Positions 9,547 to 22,184 of a DNA stretch of 64,000 nucleotides are shown one piece after another (position 1 is the stretch's first letter; every line of letters begins with the position of its first letter). Both the position numbers and the translations under genes were made by a program. The notes under the pieces were generated by a model. The model had not been told where the DNA came from and did no database searches. It saw only the letters and a program-made list of their open reading frames with translations. Source of the stretch: Microcebus murinus. Taxonomy: Eukaryota > Chordata > Mammalia > Primates > Cheirogaleidae. The stretch covers positions 86,807,001-86,871,000 of the forward strand of contig NC_134106.1 in the NCBI RefSeq assembly GCF_040939455.1. The letters run 5' to 3'.

Positions 9547-10460
9547 AATGGAAAGCATTAAATATTTCATAGTGTTGCATAATATAGATAATTCAACAGT
9601 ATGCATTCATGCTAAGTGAATGAAGGTAAGTATTTTTCATACAACATGACGTAAATGCCAACCAACCACTTCATCTGCAGCTCAGCCAAAAGAACAGCAA
9701 TGTATTCCAGTCCCAGAGGTAAAACTGGCTTTATTAGAATTTTACATTGAGAGCAACTTAAGAGATTTCCAAAGTAAGTTTGATTATAACTAAGTTTTTA
9801 CCTTACAAGCTGACTCAAGCACATGACTCCTAGTTGAATCTACTCTAACTAGACTTAAATATCCAAACCCCAAAGGACAAATAAATAGGGAAATGAATTT
9901 TATAATAATCATTTTAAACATGCCATGGATTGCCTTATGAGGTGCAACATTCAGCCTTTGGAAGTAATGGGTCAAGAGGTTACTTGAAAAGTTAAAGTAG
10001 ATCATTTTAGAAGCACACCTATTATGATTCTGTCTCAAGAAACAGTTCTAAGCCATACCCTTACTGACCAAAGCTTTAGCAAAAAGTGCCCTGACTTAGA
10101 ATGAAGTTAACTAAGCACTTCACCAGTGAGATTAAGTAGGATCATGTAAGTTTTTTTTTAACCCAATTTTATGCCATTCTGATCAAAGAACCTGGGAGCC
10201 CCCATTAGAATACTCTTCTGGGTCTCTAAGAAACTTTCGACTTAATAGTCTAGAAATATAATTAAGCATCCTCAAGACTTGTCCAGAAGTTTTCAATATT
10301 GACATACGAAAGCTTTGAGTTTTTGTTCAAGAGGCAATTACTTAGTTGCAGTCAGCAGTTCAGTACTATGGCCACGTGCTGAGTCTGCACCAAGGAGATT
10401 CTAAATCTGGTTAAGGATTTTCTTTGGCTGTATGAAAATGGCTAATGCTTTCAGGCAGCT
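9547..10460. other. Intergenic, nothing assigned
   Basis: Ordinary AT-rich DNA with no recognised repeat, exon or RNA gene. Confidence 0.5.
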
Positions 10461-10655
10461 TACTGTGTGTGCCAGGTGAGGTTTTAAGCACTTTATAAAA
10501 AGTAAGCTGTTTAATTCTCACAACACCCATCTCCTATCTATTGATGGAGAATTGAGGTGCAGAGATCCAGGTGACTGCTACTTGCCCAAGTTCACATAGC
10601 TAGTTCTTAGTGGAGTCTGTCATGGGGCTCAGGCAGTTTGGCTCTAAGGTTTGTG
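10461..10655 (-). repeat. MIR SINE
   Basis: The reverse complement of the MIR consensus is readable: 'gccaggtgaggttttaagcactttata', 'tttaattctcacaacaccca', 'cttgcccaagttcacatagctagt' and a 'caggcagtttggctctaa' end. It is moderately diverged. Confidence 0.75.
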
Positions 10656-11999
<1,344 letters not shown>

Positions 12000-12012
12000 A
12001 AAGGACACGTAA

Positions 12013-12765
12013 CTATGAGGCTTCAGAGATGAGGGGACCATAGGCTACAGTTCGGGTTACCTGGGAGGCTCCGCTCAGGTCTGGGGTCCATCTCGAGGTG
12101 TACTGGCTGTTCTCAAAGCCAGATTTCCTCACGAACGTCTGCCCCTGCCAGCCCATGCCTTGACCCACCAAGAACCCCTCTGACATCCGCCCACAGGCGT
12201 TTGGACCTGGGTGTCCTCACTGGGGCCTCCGGCTCACTGCAGGCTCCTAGCCCAGAACACAGCGCCCTGTCCAGCTCTGGCCCTTTTCCCCAATTGTGTG
12301 CTGCGGGCTGGAGCTAATTTCCCGTAGATGCCCTCTTCCCTGACCCCACCCGCTGGTTCTCTGGGACCCTGCACGGCCTGCTGAGGTGTTCTTGCAATGT
12401 CCTGTTGAGAGTAGGTGTCAGCAGTCCCGCAAGCCTGGGTTTGCACTCAGGACCTGCTTACAGGCTAATGGAATGAAGGACTCTTTTTGTCTTCCCACCG
12501 TCTGTACTCTGCTCCACAACTTTTGGATCTCTAAGAGGGGACATATTTGGAGCTTCTTTTAACCAAAGCCCAGGGTGGCCCTGGCGGGTGGCTTTCAGCA
12601 AGCCACTCCTGTTTCCCTGTGGTCCGATGACATGCATCTAAAAGCTATCCCACCCTGATGATCTTTCCCAACGTCTGACCTCCAAGGCCAACACGCACGT
12701 GCATTAAGTTGTCCACCCAAGGGGCACTGCCCGGGAATCCCTTCCAGGAAAGTTAATGTTTGAAT
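12013..12765. other. GC-rich non-repetitive block
   Basis: This block is clearly richer in G+C than the surrounding DNA and I recognise no repeat in it. No open frame has convincing coding character or splice pattern. It may be a conserved noncoding element or an unrecognised old repeat. Confidence 0.4.
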
Positions 12766-14425
12766 TCATGACCAACCACTAGAAAACCACGCTTCCTTTA
12801 TTGAAAAGCTGGACACCACGTTGGAAGCCAAAATCAATCTCCTGTAGGAACTTCCAAAACAAAGTTGGAAAATTTGGCATGTGGGGAAGAGAAAAGAAGA
12901 GAGAGAGAGGACACAGGAGAGCCCGAGGACACTGGATAGCCAAGGTGTGCTCATGAGAATTCTGGGCAAAATTGCAAAGGCTGGGGCTGGACAGAAGTCA
13001 TCTTCGTGCCAATTTAATTCTACAAGAACTTGGTGGCTGCCTTCTGTGTGCTGTACGGCTGGAGAAGTAGCTGTGTCTGCTGCAGACTCAGTGCTTTGCA
13101 CAGCAGTTGCTTAGTGAGTGTTCAAAAGAGGCTTGGGAACGTTAAATGGTGACCTGTGGCTAAGACAAAAATAAACTCCATGGTTCAGCCCATCTTACAA
13201 AGTTCTTTCAAGGTGACCTCCACTCAGGGGCTGCTCCAGGCAGGGCTAGTAGGAGACAAGCATATGAGAGCAGGTAGGAGCCATCTGTGAGCATGCTTTG
13301 GAAGCCAGACTGCAAGGTTTATTCATAAAGAGGCTCTGGGGAGCTTTTTGAGCAGGAGGATAACATGATGCATGCTATATTTTAAGAAAATTCATCTGGC
13401 AGAATCAATTGCTTTTACTATCCTGAGGGACATTCTGGACCATGACACATGCTTTCAGCTGACCTTGCCCATCTCCCAAACAGGGTTTCACTCTTAGACA
13501 GTTCCTTCAGGCTTCCATTTGATGCCATCTGTGAGTTGTCTGGGAAATGTTATTTGAGGTCTGCTCCTCCCTTTCTTTCTTCGTGGGGAAATAATGAGTA
13601 CAGTCTGGAAGTGTGAGAATCTTATGCTGATAGCTGCAGATTCTGTCAGTGTGTGTGTCTCCTTCCACACATCTCTCACTGTCTCTGGTTTATACACAGA
13701 AACTCTATTAATTCAGATTTGGGCAACACTGAAATTAAACTCTTAGCTAACTACGAACAGATATTTTGGTAAGCAAATGAGCAGAATGAAGGAGTATTTT
13801 CAGGGAAAACTTGCTAGGAAAGGGCTTTATTTTTGAGGACTTTAAACCACAAACACATGCCTTTTGTTGAAATGTCAGCAGAGGCTAACATTCAGGTAGC
13901 ATTCTGAAGAGAGAATTTCTGAATTGAGTGGGAAGGTGGAACAGGATAAGCTTTCGTGTCATTTTAAATAGTAAATTCTGTGATTTAGATGCCTACTCTC
14001 GTGCCCCAGAAACCTAGCTGCCAGTCACTCCTAGTGTTCATTAATGGTGAGGCCTTTGTAGAAGCAAAACTTTGTCAGCCTACTTTGAGTTTACCTCATA
14101 GAAATGAATTGCACTTGTAACATCTTATAATTCAGATTTTTCATCAATTCACATTGATTTGACCCCCATCAATGCTGATTATAGAATATCAAAATATTTA
14201 ATTGACTCATGCAAAACATAGATTCTTTGTTTTCTCCTTGAAAGTGATCACTATTTCTTGATCACTGGAAAATTCATCTGCCAATTATGTGCAATCTAAA
14301 CTTAGGCAAGGTATTTATGAGTTTTAGTAATTCATCTATAAATTGGAGGTGATATATCTGGCCTATCACATAGTTGTTTTGAGATTCAAATGATGTATCA
14401 TGTGGATGATTAAAAATACTATAAA
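12766..14425. other. Intergenic, mostly unassigned
   Basis: No exon or RNA gene is recognised. The part at about 13240-13420 and a short MIR-like stretch at 14330-14420 ('aaattggaggtgatatatctggcc' region) resemble old interspersed repeats, but too weakly to name firmly. Confidence 0.4.
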
Positions 14426-14429
14426 TTTA

Positions 14430-14815
14430 ATGGCTTAGACCATTTTCTGTTACTATAACAGATTACCTGAGGCTGCATGATTTATAAAGGAAAGAGCTTT
14501 ATTATGGTTCTGGAGGCTAGAAAGTCCTAGATCAGTCAGCTGCATCTGGTCAGCTCCTGGGGAGAGCCTTGTGCTGCTTCATAGAATGGCAGAAAAGCAG
14601 AAGGGCAAGTGAGCATGTGTGAAAAGGAACACGCACTAGGGCCTGGGCTTGCTTTATAACAACCTGATTCCGAGAGAACTAACCTAGTATCTGGAGAATG
14701 ACATTCATCCATTCATGATGATGGAGCCCCCCTGACGCAAACACCTTCCACTAGGCCCCATCTCCCAAAACTGCCGCATTGAGGAATTACGTTTCCAACA
14801 TTTGACAAACACAAA
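14430..14815 (-). mobile_element. MaLR-type LTR (MST-like), antisense
   Basis: The text 'ttctgttactataacagatt', 'acctgaggctgcatgattta', 'tggttctggaggct', 'aggccccatctccc' and 'catttgacaaaca' follows the reverse complement of MST-class ERVL-MaLR LTRs. It is an isolated, diverged LTR with no adjoining internal part recognised. Confidence 0.72.
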
Positions 14816-15205
14816 CAATAGCAAGTACTAAACATGCTACTCATGAAATTAAAGAGGTCCAGGGTCAGAGTTCCTTTTCCCTTTGCTCTCACCAAATTGT
14901 GTTATTTCCTGTTCTAAAATGATTATGAACTCAGAGCTGTCCTTGTCTAAAATTAAAAGCATCCATATTTCAAAAAGAAATTGATAAATCCAAAATTAGA
15001 ACAGAGATTATAATATGCCTTTCAGAAATGGATAGATCATGCATTCCAAATAGTAGAAAGGATGTATACATGGAATACAAGGTCAGCTTGGTATACATGG
15101 AAAACTAAATAAACTACTTAATCAATATATTAAATAAACCCTGCACCTGACAAATTGTGAATATCTATCTTTTCTATTATGCACAAACAATTTTATATAC
15201 AATTG
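14816..15205. other. Intergenic, nothing assigned
   Basis: AT-rich DNA with no feature recognised. Confidence 0.45.
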
Positions 15206-15345
15206 ACCATTTTTATTTATTTATTTATTTATTTTTATTTTAGCACATTATGGGGGTACAAATGTTAAGATTACATATATTGCCCCCCTCCCCCCTCGAG
15301 TCAGAGCTTCAAGTCTGATCATCCCCCAAACATTGCACATAGGTC
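15206..15345 (-). mobile_element. Short L1 3'-end insertion, strepsirrhine type
   Basis: A T-rich TTTA-repeat tail is followed by 'attatgggggtacaaatgtt', 'tatattgcccccctcccccc' and 'gtcagagcttcaag'. The same sequence recurs at 47850-47952, so this is the shared 3' end of one L1 family, severely 5'-truncated, in reverse orientation. Confidence 0.75.
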
Positions 15346-16180
15346 ACAAAAGAAGTCTCAGCAAATTTCAAAGAATCAATATCAACATAAACAATTTCAC
15401 TTACTATAGTGCAATTAAATTAGACCAACAATAATAGTTTTATAAAAAGTAATTTCCATGGAACCCTAACATTGTGTTCCTAAAAAGGATTAAAAAAAGA
15501 TTACATGAGAAGTGATAACACAGTTGGCCTAGAAATGAATCCCATTGAAAGTACTATTTTCAAGATTTTTATGATGCATCTAAAGTGGTATTTGAGCCAA
15601 ATTTATAGCCTTAGAGAAATTCATTCTTAAAAAAGACCAAAAATAACTAAGTTAATCACTCAACTCAAACTAGAAATAAAAAACACAGTAAACGTAAAAG
15701 ATAGTGGCAAGAAATAATACAAAAACAATGCAGCAACTTTACACTAACAATTTTAAAACTAATTATTAAATAGATAATGTTTTAGAAAAATGACTTAAAG
15801 AGAAATAGAAAACCCTTAAGTGGCAAATAATCCTTAAAGAAGTTGAATTTTTATTAAAAGTTACCCTTTCTCCCCAACACTGTATCCTCTCAAAACAAAG
15901 CACCCCACAGATGCTTCCTATCATATACTGTCTTAGAGAAAATAAAAAGAAACATTTTATGAGTCTAATGTACTATCAAAATCAAACTGGTAGAGTACAA
16001 AAAGGTATGGATAAATCTCACTTATTAACATTGATATAAAAATCTTTAATAATAACATATCAAATTTAGCAAATTCTAGTGAGTTCTTCCCCCCTAGCAA
16101 TGGAAAGCTAGTTCAAAATCTGAAAATCTGTTGAATTCAATGTATCACATTCAGGTATGAAGAAAAACTATATAGTCATC
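15346..16180. other. AT-rich DNA, possibly L1-derived
   Basis: The A-rich plus strand, with phrases such as 'aaaaagaccaaaaataac', has the composition of decayed L1 ORF2, and an L1 piece follows directly at 16180. I cannot set boundaries. Confidence 0.35.
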
Positions 16181-16364
16181 TAAACAATTTTAAAGTCTGA
16201 TAATACCAAGAGTTGCTGAAGCTATGGAGCAGATGGAACTCTCATATGCAGTAAGCGTGCAAATCAGTGCCACTGTGGAGAGTAATTTGGAAAAGTAACT
16301 TGGAAACAAAGTTGAAGACACACACACCTTTTATCTCAACAATTCTAATTCTTACTACATATAC
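16181..16364 (+). mobile_element. L1 ORF2-end fragment, left of nested insertion
   Basis: 'agagttgctgaagctatgga' and 'ggaactctcatatgcagt' are L1 ORF2-end/3'UTR text. It is cut by a MER5A-like element and resumes at about 16880. Confidence 0.65.
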
Positions 16365-16875
16365 TGCTCAAAGGTAGTCTTGGGACCAAGAACATCACCT
16401 TATTAGAAGTACAGAATCAGGCCGGGCGTGGTGGCTCACTCCTGTAATCCTAGCATTATGGGAGGCTAAGGTGGGGGGATTGCTCGAGGTCAGGAGTTCA
16501 AAACCAGCCTGAGCAAGAGTGAGACTCCCGTCTCTACTAAAAATAGAAAGAAATTAACCAACTAAACCAACTAAATTAAACCAACTAAAAATATATATAC
16601 AAAAAATTAGTTGGGAATGGTGGTGCAAGCCTGTAGTTCCAGCTACTCGGGAGGCTGAGGCAGTTGGATCGCTTGAGCCCAGGAGTTTGAGGTTGCTGTG
16701 AGCTAGGCTGATGCCACAGCACTCACTCTAGCCTGGGCGACAAAGTGAGATTCTGTCTCAAAAAAAAAAAAAAAAAAGTGCAGAATCTCAGGTCCCCACC
16801 CAGACCTACTGAATCAGAATCTACATTTTAACCAGCTCTGAGGAATTCTTGAGCCCTGGCCTCGAGATCTCAAGC
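16365..16875 (-). mobile_element. MER5A-like hAT MITE, split by an Alu
   Basis: The two halves, about 16365-16419 and 16776-16875, join to a short hAT-Charlie element: 'tcttgggaccaagaacatca' on the left, then 'cccacccagacctactgaat' and 'cagaatctacattttaacca' on the right. The order matches the reverse complement of MER5A. An Alu sits in the middle. Confidence 0.7.
16420..16775 (+). mobile_element. Alu, strepsirrhine type, inside MER5A
   Basis: Starts 'ggccgggcgtggtggctcac'; flanks 'agtacagaatc' and 'agtgcagaatc' are the target duplication with one change. The linker has an extra local duplication (accaactaaaccaactaaa). It is the youngest layer of a three-level nest. Confidence 0.92.
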
Positions 16876-17150
16876 ACGTGTGTACATGTGTTTGTTGCAG
16901 CGTTGTTTCTCGTAACAACAGAAAAGGGAACAACCCACATTTCCAACAGAAGAACAGATTAATAAATCATGATACTATCACACAATGACATGCTACAAAG
17001 CAGTTAAAAATAAGTGAAATAGAGATATATATGCTGCATGGATTACATTCAAAATCATAATGTGGGGGTAAAAAGCAAATTGCGGACTGAAGTGTAGAGT
17101 ATGATACACTTTATTTAAAATTTAGGAATAAAACAATATTCTGTTTTATT
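16876..17150 (+). mobile_element. L1 3' fragment, right of nested insertion
   Basis: 'ttgcagcgttgtttctcgta', 'aacccacatttccaacagaa' and 'ctacaaagcagttaaaaata' continue the L1 text begun at 16181 with no gap in order. Confidence 0.65.
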
Positions 17151-17450
17151 TGGGGATACAAGCATATATTCAAAAGGCACAGAGACAGCATACACCAAAT
17201 TAAAGATGCGGTTTACCTCTGAAAGAAGGGGAATGACATGGAGAAACTGAACTGCATGTAGAGTGTTTTGTTTCTTTAAGAAAAAAGTTAGAATCAAACA
17301 TAGCAAGATGTTTAAATATGATAAAACTGAGTCATGGGTATACATTTGTTTAGTATATTTTTCTATATGCTTATAACATATGACACAAGGGGAAAAAAGA
17401 ATTAAAAAGCTAGCCTGAGAAGGCTGGCTTTCAGTTGCTAACAGACTAAA
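17151..17450. other. Unassigned sequence next to transposon
   Basis: No feature recognised. A 190-codon frame on the minus strand begins inside the neighbouring transposon and crosses this stretch, which argues that it is fortuitous. Confidence 0.45.
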
Positions 17451-17452
17451 TA

Positions 17453-17840
17453 CCGTGTTTCCCGGAAAATAAGACCTACCCATAAAATAAGCCCTAGCAG
17501 GATTTCTAAGCATTTGCGCAAAATAAGCCCTACTCCAAAAATAAGATACGTGGCTACACAGTGTATCTGCACAACCCATGCATTTCGTACTGTGGAGCTG
17601 TGAAGATGAGCAGCCCTTCTCATCTGCCCCATCGTGACAGCTACTATCCCAGAGGGACCGGAAAGGTGTGGGCAGCCCCACCAACAAGGTTGTCTCCCCC
17701 TGTCAGGTCCCGGTCATCCTGTGCGTGCTGCAAGCTGAGGCTTTGAGGGGAAAATAACACATCCCCTGAAAATAAGACCTAGGGTGTCTTCTTGAGGAAA
17801 AATAAATATAAGACCCTGTCTTATTTTCGGGGAAACACGG
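17453..17840. mobile_element. 388-bp TA-flanked inverted-repeat DNA transposon
   Basis: The ends are CCGTGTTTCCC.GGAAAATAAGAC on the left and its reverse complement on the right, with one mismatch in the first 23 bases. The dinucleotide TA flanks both sides (17451-17452 and 17841-17842), the target duplication of Tc1/mariner-superfamily elements. Several subterminal 'aaaataagnccta' motifs occur just inside both ends. No transposase is encoded, so it is a non-autonomous (MITE-like) copy that needed an enzyme in trans. The CCGTGTTTCCCCGAAAATAAGAC terminus is one I recall from scattered vertebrate genomes, but I cannot confirm the family name. Confidence 0.85.
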
Positions 17841-17842
17841 TA

Positions 17843-18225
17843 GACGACACGAGGAACATCAGCCCATCCGGGGAAGGTGAGGGTGCGTGCAGAGTGACCC
17901 CTCAACTCCATTCCAGCCCCCAGCCACCTTCGCCTCCTTCTGAAAGCTGGTGGGCTTCTCAGACTGACAACTACTGGCACAGACCCTCCTGTCTGAGGAT
18001 TTTGAGTAGCTGGCTTCTGCCACGCCCCTGCCTTGCAGATTAAGAAGGTCGAAGTCACCTGCTGGCTGCCAGCACCGGCCTCTCAGCCTTTCCTGGGCGG
18101 GCCTGGTGCAGGTGTGCCAGAGCAGCGCCGGTGTCGCCGCTGCTGTGTGGGCTGCGGCCGTGCAGTGCATGCCCAGACCCTTAGTGGAGGCAGTAGTTTG
18201 GGAGTAGTTTTGACTTAAAAAAATT
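17843..18225. other. GC-rich unassigned block
   Basis: G+C-rich with some CpG ('gccggtgtcgccgctgctg') but no convincing exon. A 145-codon minus-strand frame lacks domain features. It could be flanking unique DNA or an unrecognised LTR. Confidence 0.4.
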
Positions 18226-18700
18226 TTTTTTCTATGGAAGAATATAAAACACCTACAAGGAAGGACACACATTCTGCATATGTAATGACTTTTCATAAAC
18301 TGAACACACCTGTGTCACCAGCACCCAGAGCAAGACACAGAACACTGACGGCTCCCCGGAACCCCTCTGGCACCCCCGCCAGTCACGGGGCTCTTCATAA
18401 GGGTGACACTCTCCTGACCTCTAACACCATAGGTGAGTTTTGACTTTGTCTTTATGCCCATATAAATGGAATTATAATGAACGTACTCCTTGCGTCTGAC
18501 TTTTTTGTTTAACAGTGTGAAATTCATCCATATTGTTGCTTATTGTCGTAGATTATTTATTCTCATTGCCATATAGTTATGTGACTATAACAATTTGTGT
18601 ATCCCTTCCACTGTTGATGGTCATTTGGGGGGCTATTCTGAGTAGTACTGCTATGAACATGCCAATGAAAGGCTTTTAGTGAACATATGTACAATATTTC
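18226..18700 (-). mobile_element. L1 remnant, antisense
   Basis: 'cccatataaatggaattata', 'gtgaaattcatccatattgt' and 'gtatcccttccactgttgat' are reverse-strand L1 3'UTR/ORF2-end phrases. It is strongly decayed. Confidence 0.65.
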
Positions 18701-19165
18701 TGGGCTGGAGAGCATGCATACATTTAACTTTGGTAGACCCGGAGCAGTGACTTCTTGATTTTGCATCTTCCAGATTGTGACTGAGGTGGTAGTTCCGATG
18801 GCCCACTTCTGTGGCGGTGTTCTGGAAGCATCCTGAAACCTGAGGCTGCAGCCACCTCTCCAACACTGCAAAGATGCTTCAGGCTCCTAAATGACGACAG
18901 GGAATCCCTAACCACTAAAAAAGATATTTCCCATTATTCTCAGCATGGCCACATTCAGTTTATACTAATTTAAGCCTCCATCACTTACATCCTCATTTAT
19001 ATTCGCATTCATACTTTCCCATGTGGGTACATTTTCATGCTAAACTCATCCTCTTTTCACCAAAGCTGTCTGCTTGGTTTATATCTTTTTCAACCTATCC
19101 ACATTTCAAGACATTTTACCAATATGAGAACATACTACATATTGGGTAACCCATTTAATCTACTT
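18701..19165. other. Intergenic, nothing assigned
   Basis: No feature recognised. Confidence 0.45.
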
Positions 19166-19167
19166 TT

Positions 19168-19501
19168 TTTTTTTTTTTTGAGACAGAGTCTTACTTTGTT
19201 GTCCAGGCTAGAGTGAGTGCCGTGGCGTCAGCCTAGCTCACAGCAACCTCAAACTCCTGGGCTCGAGTGATCCTTCTGCCTCAGCCTCCCGAGTAGCTGG
19301 GACTACAGGCATGCGCCACTATGCCCGGCTAATTTTTTTTTTTTATATATATATCAGTTGGCCAATTAATTTCTTTCTGTTTATAGTAGAGACGGGGTCT
19401 CGCTCTTGCTCAGGCTGGTTTTGAACTCCTGACCTTGAGCAATCCGCCCGCCTCGGCCTCCCAAGAGCTAGGATTACAGGCGTGAGCCACAGCGCCCGGC
19501 C
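19168..19501 (-). mobile_element. Alu, young strepsirrhine subgroup, antisense
   Basis: Flanked by 'tttaatctactttt' on both sides. It shares diagnostic text with the copies at 21544 and 54508: 'tatatatcagttggccaatt', 'cctcccaagagctagg' and a 'cacagcgcccggcc' end. Confidence 0.94.
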
Positions 19502-19675
19502 TTTAATCTACTTTTATACAGTAGATACTTTTAACCTTACAAAAAGTATTTGAGTGTTTATTTATTTATTTAAGTATTTAAGTCATTATTTTCCTTTTCC
19601 TTTTGAGGAGGTTCATGTTCTAGGCCAGCAGGATGGCAAATATGTGGAGGGTCTGAATAGTAAATAAAATACTAC

Positions 19676-20114
19676 TGTTGGAGACTAAGACCCTCCACAT
19701 CCCAACAACTTGTCCTACACAGGCGGAAAATAGCCTAAGATGAAAATAGCACCCAGCCCCCCAGCTATAGTTCCGAGAAGAATGCATTCCATGCCATGCT
19801 TGCTCCAGGGCATGCTACCTGCAATTGTTCCCAACCCCCTGCCAGGTTGGGGTTGAGTGATCCATCACAAACAGCTTCCGGTGCCATTGGGATGCTGATT
19901 GGGGCTGATTGGCCCACACACAAGCCTCATCATCCCCCCACTCTATTTTTCAGTTTCTATTTCCTTGTTTCTGTATATAAAACCTACTAAAAATCCAAGT
20001 AAAGTAGACCTTGACAACCCTTTGCTTGGTCTCGTTCCTTTCTCTCGCCCATCTCTTTCAGGCACGGTCCCCCTCGACCCCCGCGAGTAACAGAAGGTCC
20101 CACGGGCCGGGACA
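19676..20114 (+). mobile_element. Solo LTR, betaretrovirus-like (ERV2), 439 bp
   Basis: The element begins TGTTGGAGACTAAG and ends CCCACGGGCCGGGACA, i.e. TG...CA ends, and an exact 6-bp duplication TACTAC flanks it (19670-19675 and 20115-20120). A TATA box (gtatataaaacc) lies near 19974, followed by a C-rich, CpG-containing 3' part (cgacccccgcgagtaac). The GGTCCCACGGGCCGGGACA type of ending and the 6-bp duplication fit betaretroviral LTRs. No internal retroviral sequence is present, so it is a solo LTR left by recombination between the two LTRs of a provirus. Intact duplication suggests a fairly young insertion. Confidence 0.88.
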
Positions 20115-20120
20115 TACTAC

Positions 20121-20775
20121 TAAATGGGTAAAAAAATTCTGAAGAGCCAGCAGCCAGCAAGTGCAAATGTTCTTGACCTAAAGTTTAAAAAATATACATT
20201 TTTTTTCATTTTCTTGGCCCTTATTTCCATAAGCTTGAAAAATGATAAATCTCCACCTTAATATAAAAATTAACTTATAAGAATTTACTAAATTGAGAGT
20301 TTATCTTTGAATCTTGATATTCTATACTAATTTGAATGTAAATATGAAAATATGTATATGAATATGGTTTTGTAAATATGTATGTAATGTACTCTGCTAA
20401 GTATTTATTTCTTCATTAAAGAGTAGTCCTAGAGCTCATACAGGAGGAACACCAATATGCTTTCCCTTCTAGAGAAAACAATAATCTAAGGGTCTCCAGC
20501 TCTGCCCTCAAGGAGCTTCCAGGTAGAAGTAAAATAGAAGGTACCCACACGTAGCTGCGTGCAAGAAAAAGGGAAAAATCCATGTGGGTTATACAGACAA
20601 AGCGAAACTAAGGTTTAGGAGATAAGAAAGATAAATTCCAGCTTGAGGATTGCATGTATTATGTATATGTATATGTGTGTATATATGTATATATGGATAT
20701 ATATACACAAACATATGTAATATACATATATATTATTTTATGTGTTTTGCCATGTTAAAAAATAAAAACACCTTT
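20121..20775. other. AT-rich intergenic with TG/TA microsatellite
   Basis: Nothing coding. A simple TATG/TGTA-rich microsatellite occupies about 20655-20740. Confidence 0.55.
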
Positions 20776-21175
20776 CTAGCTGAGGGAGACTGCCATGGAG
20801 CATGCCTTTGATATGCAAACCAGCTAACCCAGAGCCAACCCTCCTCCATCTGGCCTGCAAACCCTAGGAGACAGTTCCTCTGCCTTAATCATCCCAAGAC
20901 CAGGTAGTACCAGACATCTCAGAACCACCCATACAGGTAAGAACCTGCCAGAATTATTCATACTAGCCAGTCCTAAACTGTCCACCTGCCCTGCCTTTCC
21001 TGTGGAAACCACAAAAAAGGCCTCAGCCCAAACTTTCCCCTGGCTCCTGTCTTTCCCATGTGGCTCTGTGTAGCCTGGCATGCCTCCCCTCTCTGGGACC
21101 TGTGAGTATAACTTTGTTCTCCTGAGCCTTTCCTCTGTCTCCTCTTGTGGCCACACTTGCTGACCACCTCATAAA
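20776..21175 (+). mobile_element. ERV1-type LTR fragment
   Basis: The segment has LTR-like order: 'catgcctttgatatgcaaac' and C-rich U3 text, an 'accacaaaaaaggcctcagc' region that looks like a mutated poly(A) signal, then a CT-rich 'cctgagcctttcctctgtct' end. Target duplication not found; boundaries approximate. Confidence 0.5.
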
Positions 21176-21359
21176 AGAATATAAAACAAGGATCAGAGAA
21201 GACTTTGTGGAAGTAATATTGAAAGATGTTATTATATAAGTATAGAAAGTTGCCAAGATTAAAAACTTGAAATATAAATATTGAAAATATTCTAAGAGCA
21301 CTAGTTTTTGATGATTAAACATACTGTCACTGCTGTGTGATCTGGAAATTGACCATGGC

Positions 21360-21475
21360 AGTCACAGGATTGTAGATACCATCTCATTCAGCCCAGAAGA
21401 TGCATCACCTGGTGGCAGAGCTAGGACTTGGACCTACTTCTACAGATTCTCAGCCCAATACTGTTGCCTCCATGT
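21360..21475 (-). repeat. MIR-like fragment
   Basis: 'ggtggcagagctaggacttg' and 'cagattctcagcccaatact' resemble the reverse MIR core and end. Confidence 0.45.
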
Positions 21476-21543
21476 AGACTATTTTCTATGAATTGAACAA
21501 ATTATACTTTCTTATCATAATGGAATATTTTGAAAAGAAGTCT

Positions 21544-21885
21544 TTTTTTTTTTTTTTTTTTTTTGAGACAGAGTCTCGCTTTGTTGTCCAGGCTAGAGTG
21601 AGTGCCGTGGCGTCAGCCTGGCTCACAGCAACCTCAATCTCCTGGGCTCAAGTGATTCTCCTGCCTCAGCCTCCCGAGTAGCTGGGACTACAGGCATGCG
21701 CCACCATGCCCGGCTAATTTTTTTTTTATATATATATCAGTTGGCCAATTAATTTCTTTCTATTTATAGTAGAGACGGGGTCTCACTCTTGCTCAGGCTG
21801 GTTTTGAACTCCTGACCTTGAGCAATCCGCCCGCCTCGGCCTCCCAAGAGCTAGGATTACAGGCGTGAGCCACAGCGCCCGGCCC
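21544..21885 (-). mobile_element. Alu, young strepsirrhine subgroup, antisense
   Basis: The target duplication 'tgaaaagaagtctt' flanks it exactly (from about 21531 and from 21886). Sequence is close to identical to the copies at 19168-19501 and 54508-54852, including the same indels. Confidence 0.95.
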
Positions 21886-22184
21886 TGAAAAGAAGTCTTA
21901 TTTGTAATTGTGAATCTTTTTTGGAAAGTGAGTTAAGTATGTAGATATCAGTTCATAGGTTTAATGACAGCATCTGTCATAATTTGTCACATCCTTAATT
22001 TGGGAAACCCTAATTGCAAATAATGTCCAAAGTTAAATTGTATGTTGATTTGTGTCCTAAGTTCCCACCACTAATAATATGAGGTTTGAAAATCAAGTGC
22101 TCCTGAAAAAAGCTACAAGTTCATTAAGGAATCTCATGATGGCTATTATATAATAAAGAATTTGTCTGCTCTTTGTTCTGGGTT

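Noticed and set aside
17115..17687. 190-codon minus-strand frame
   Set aside because: It spans the boundary of the inverted-repeat transposon and the non-coding side of that element; no transposase motif.
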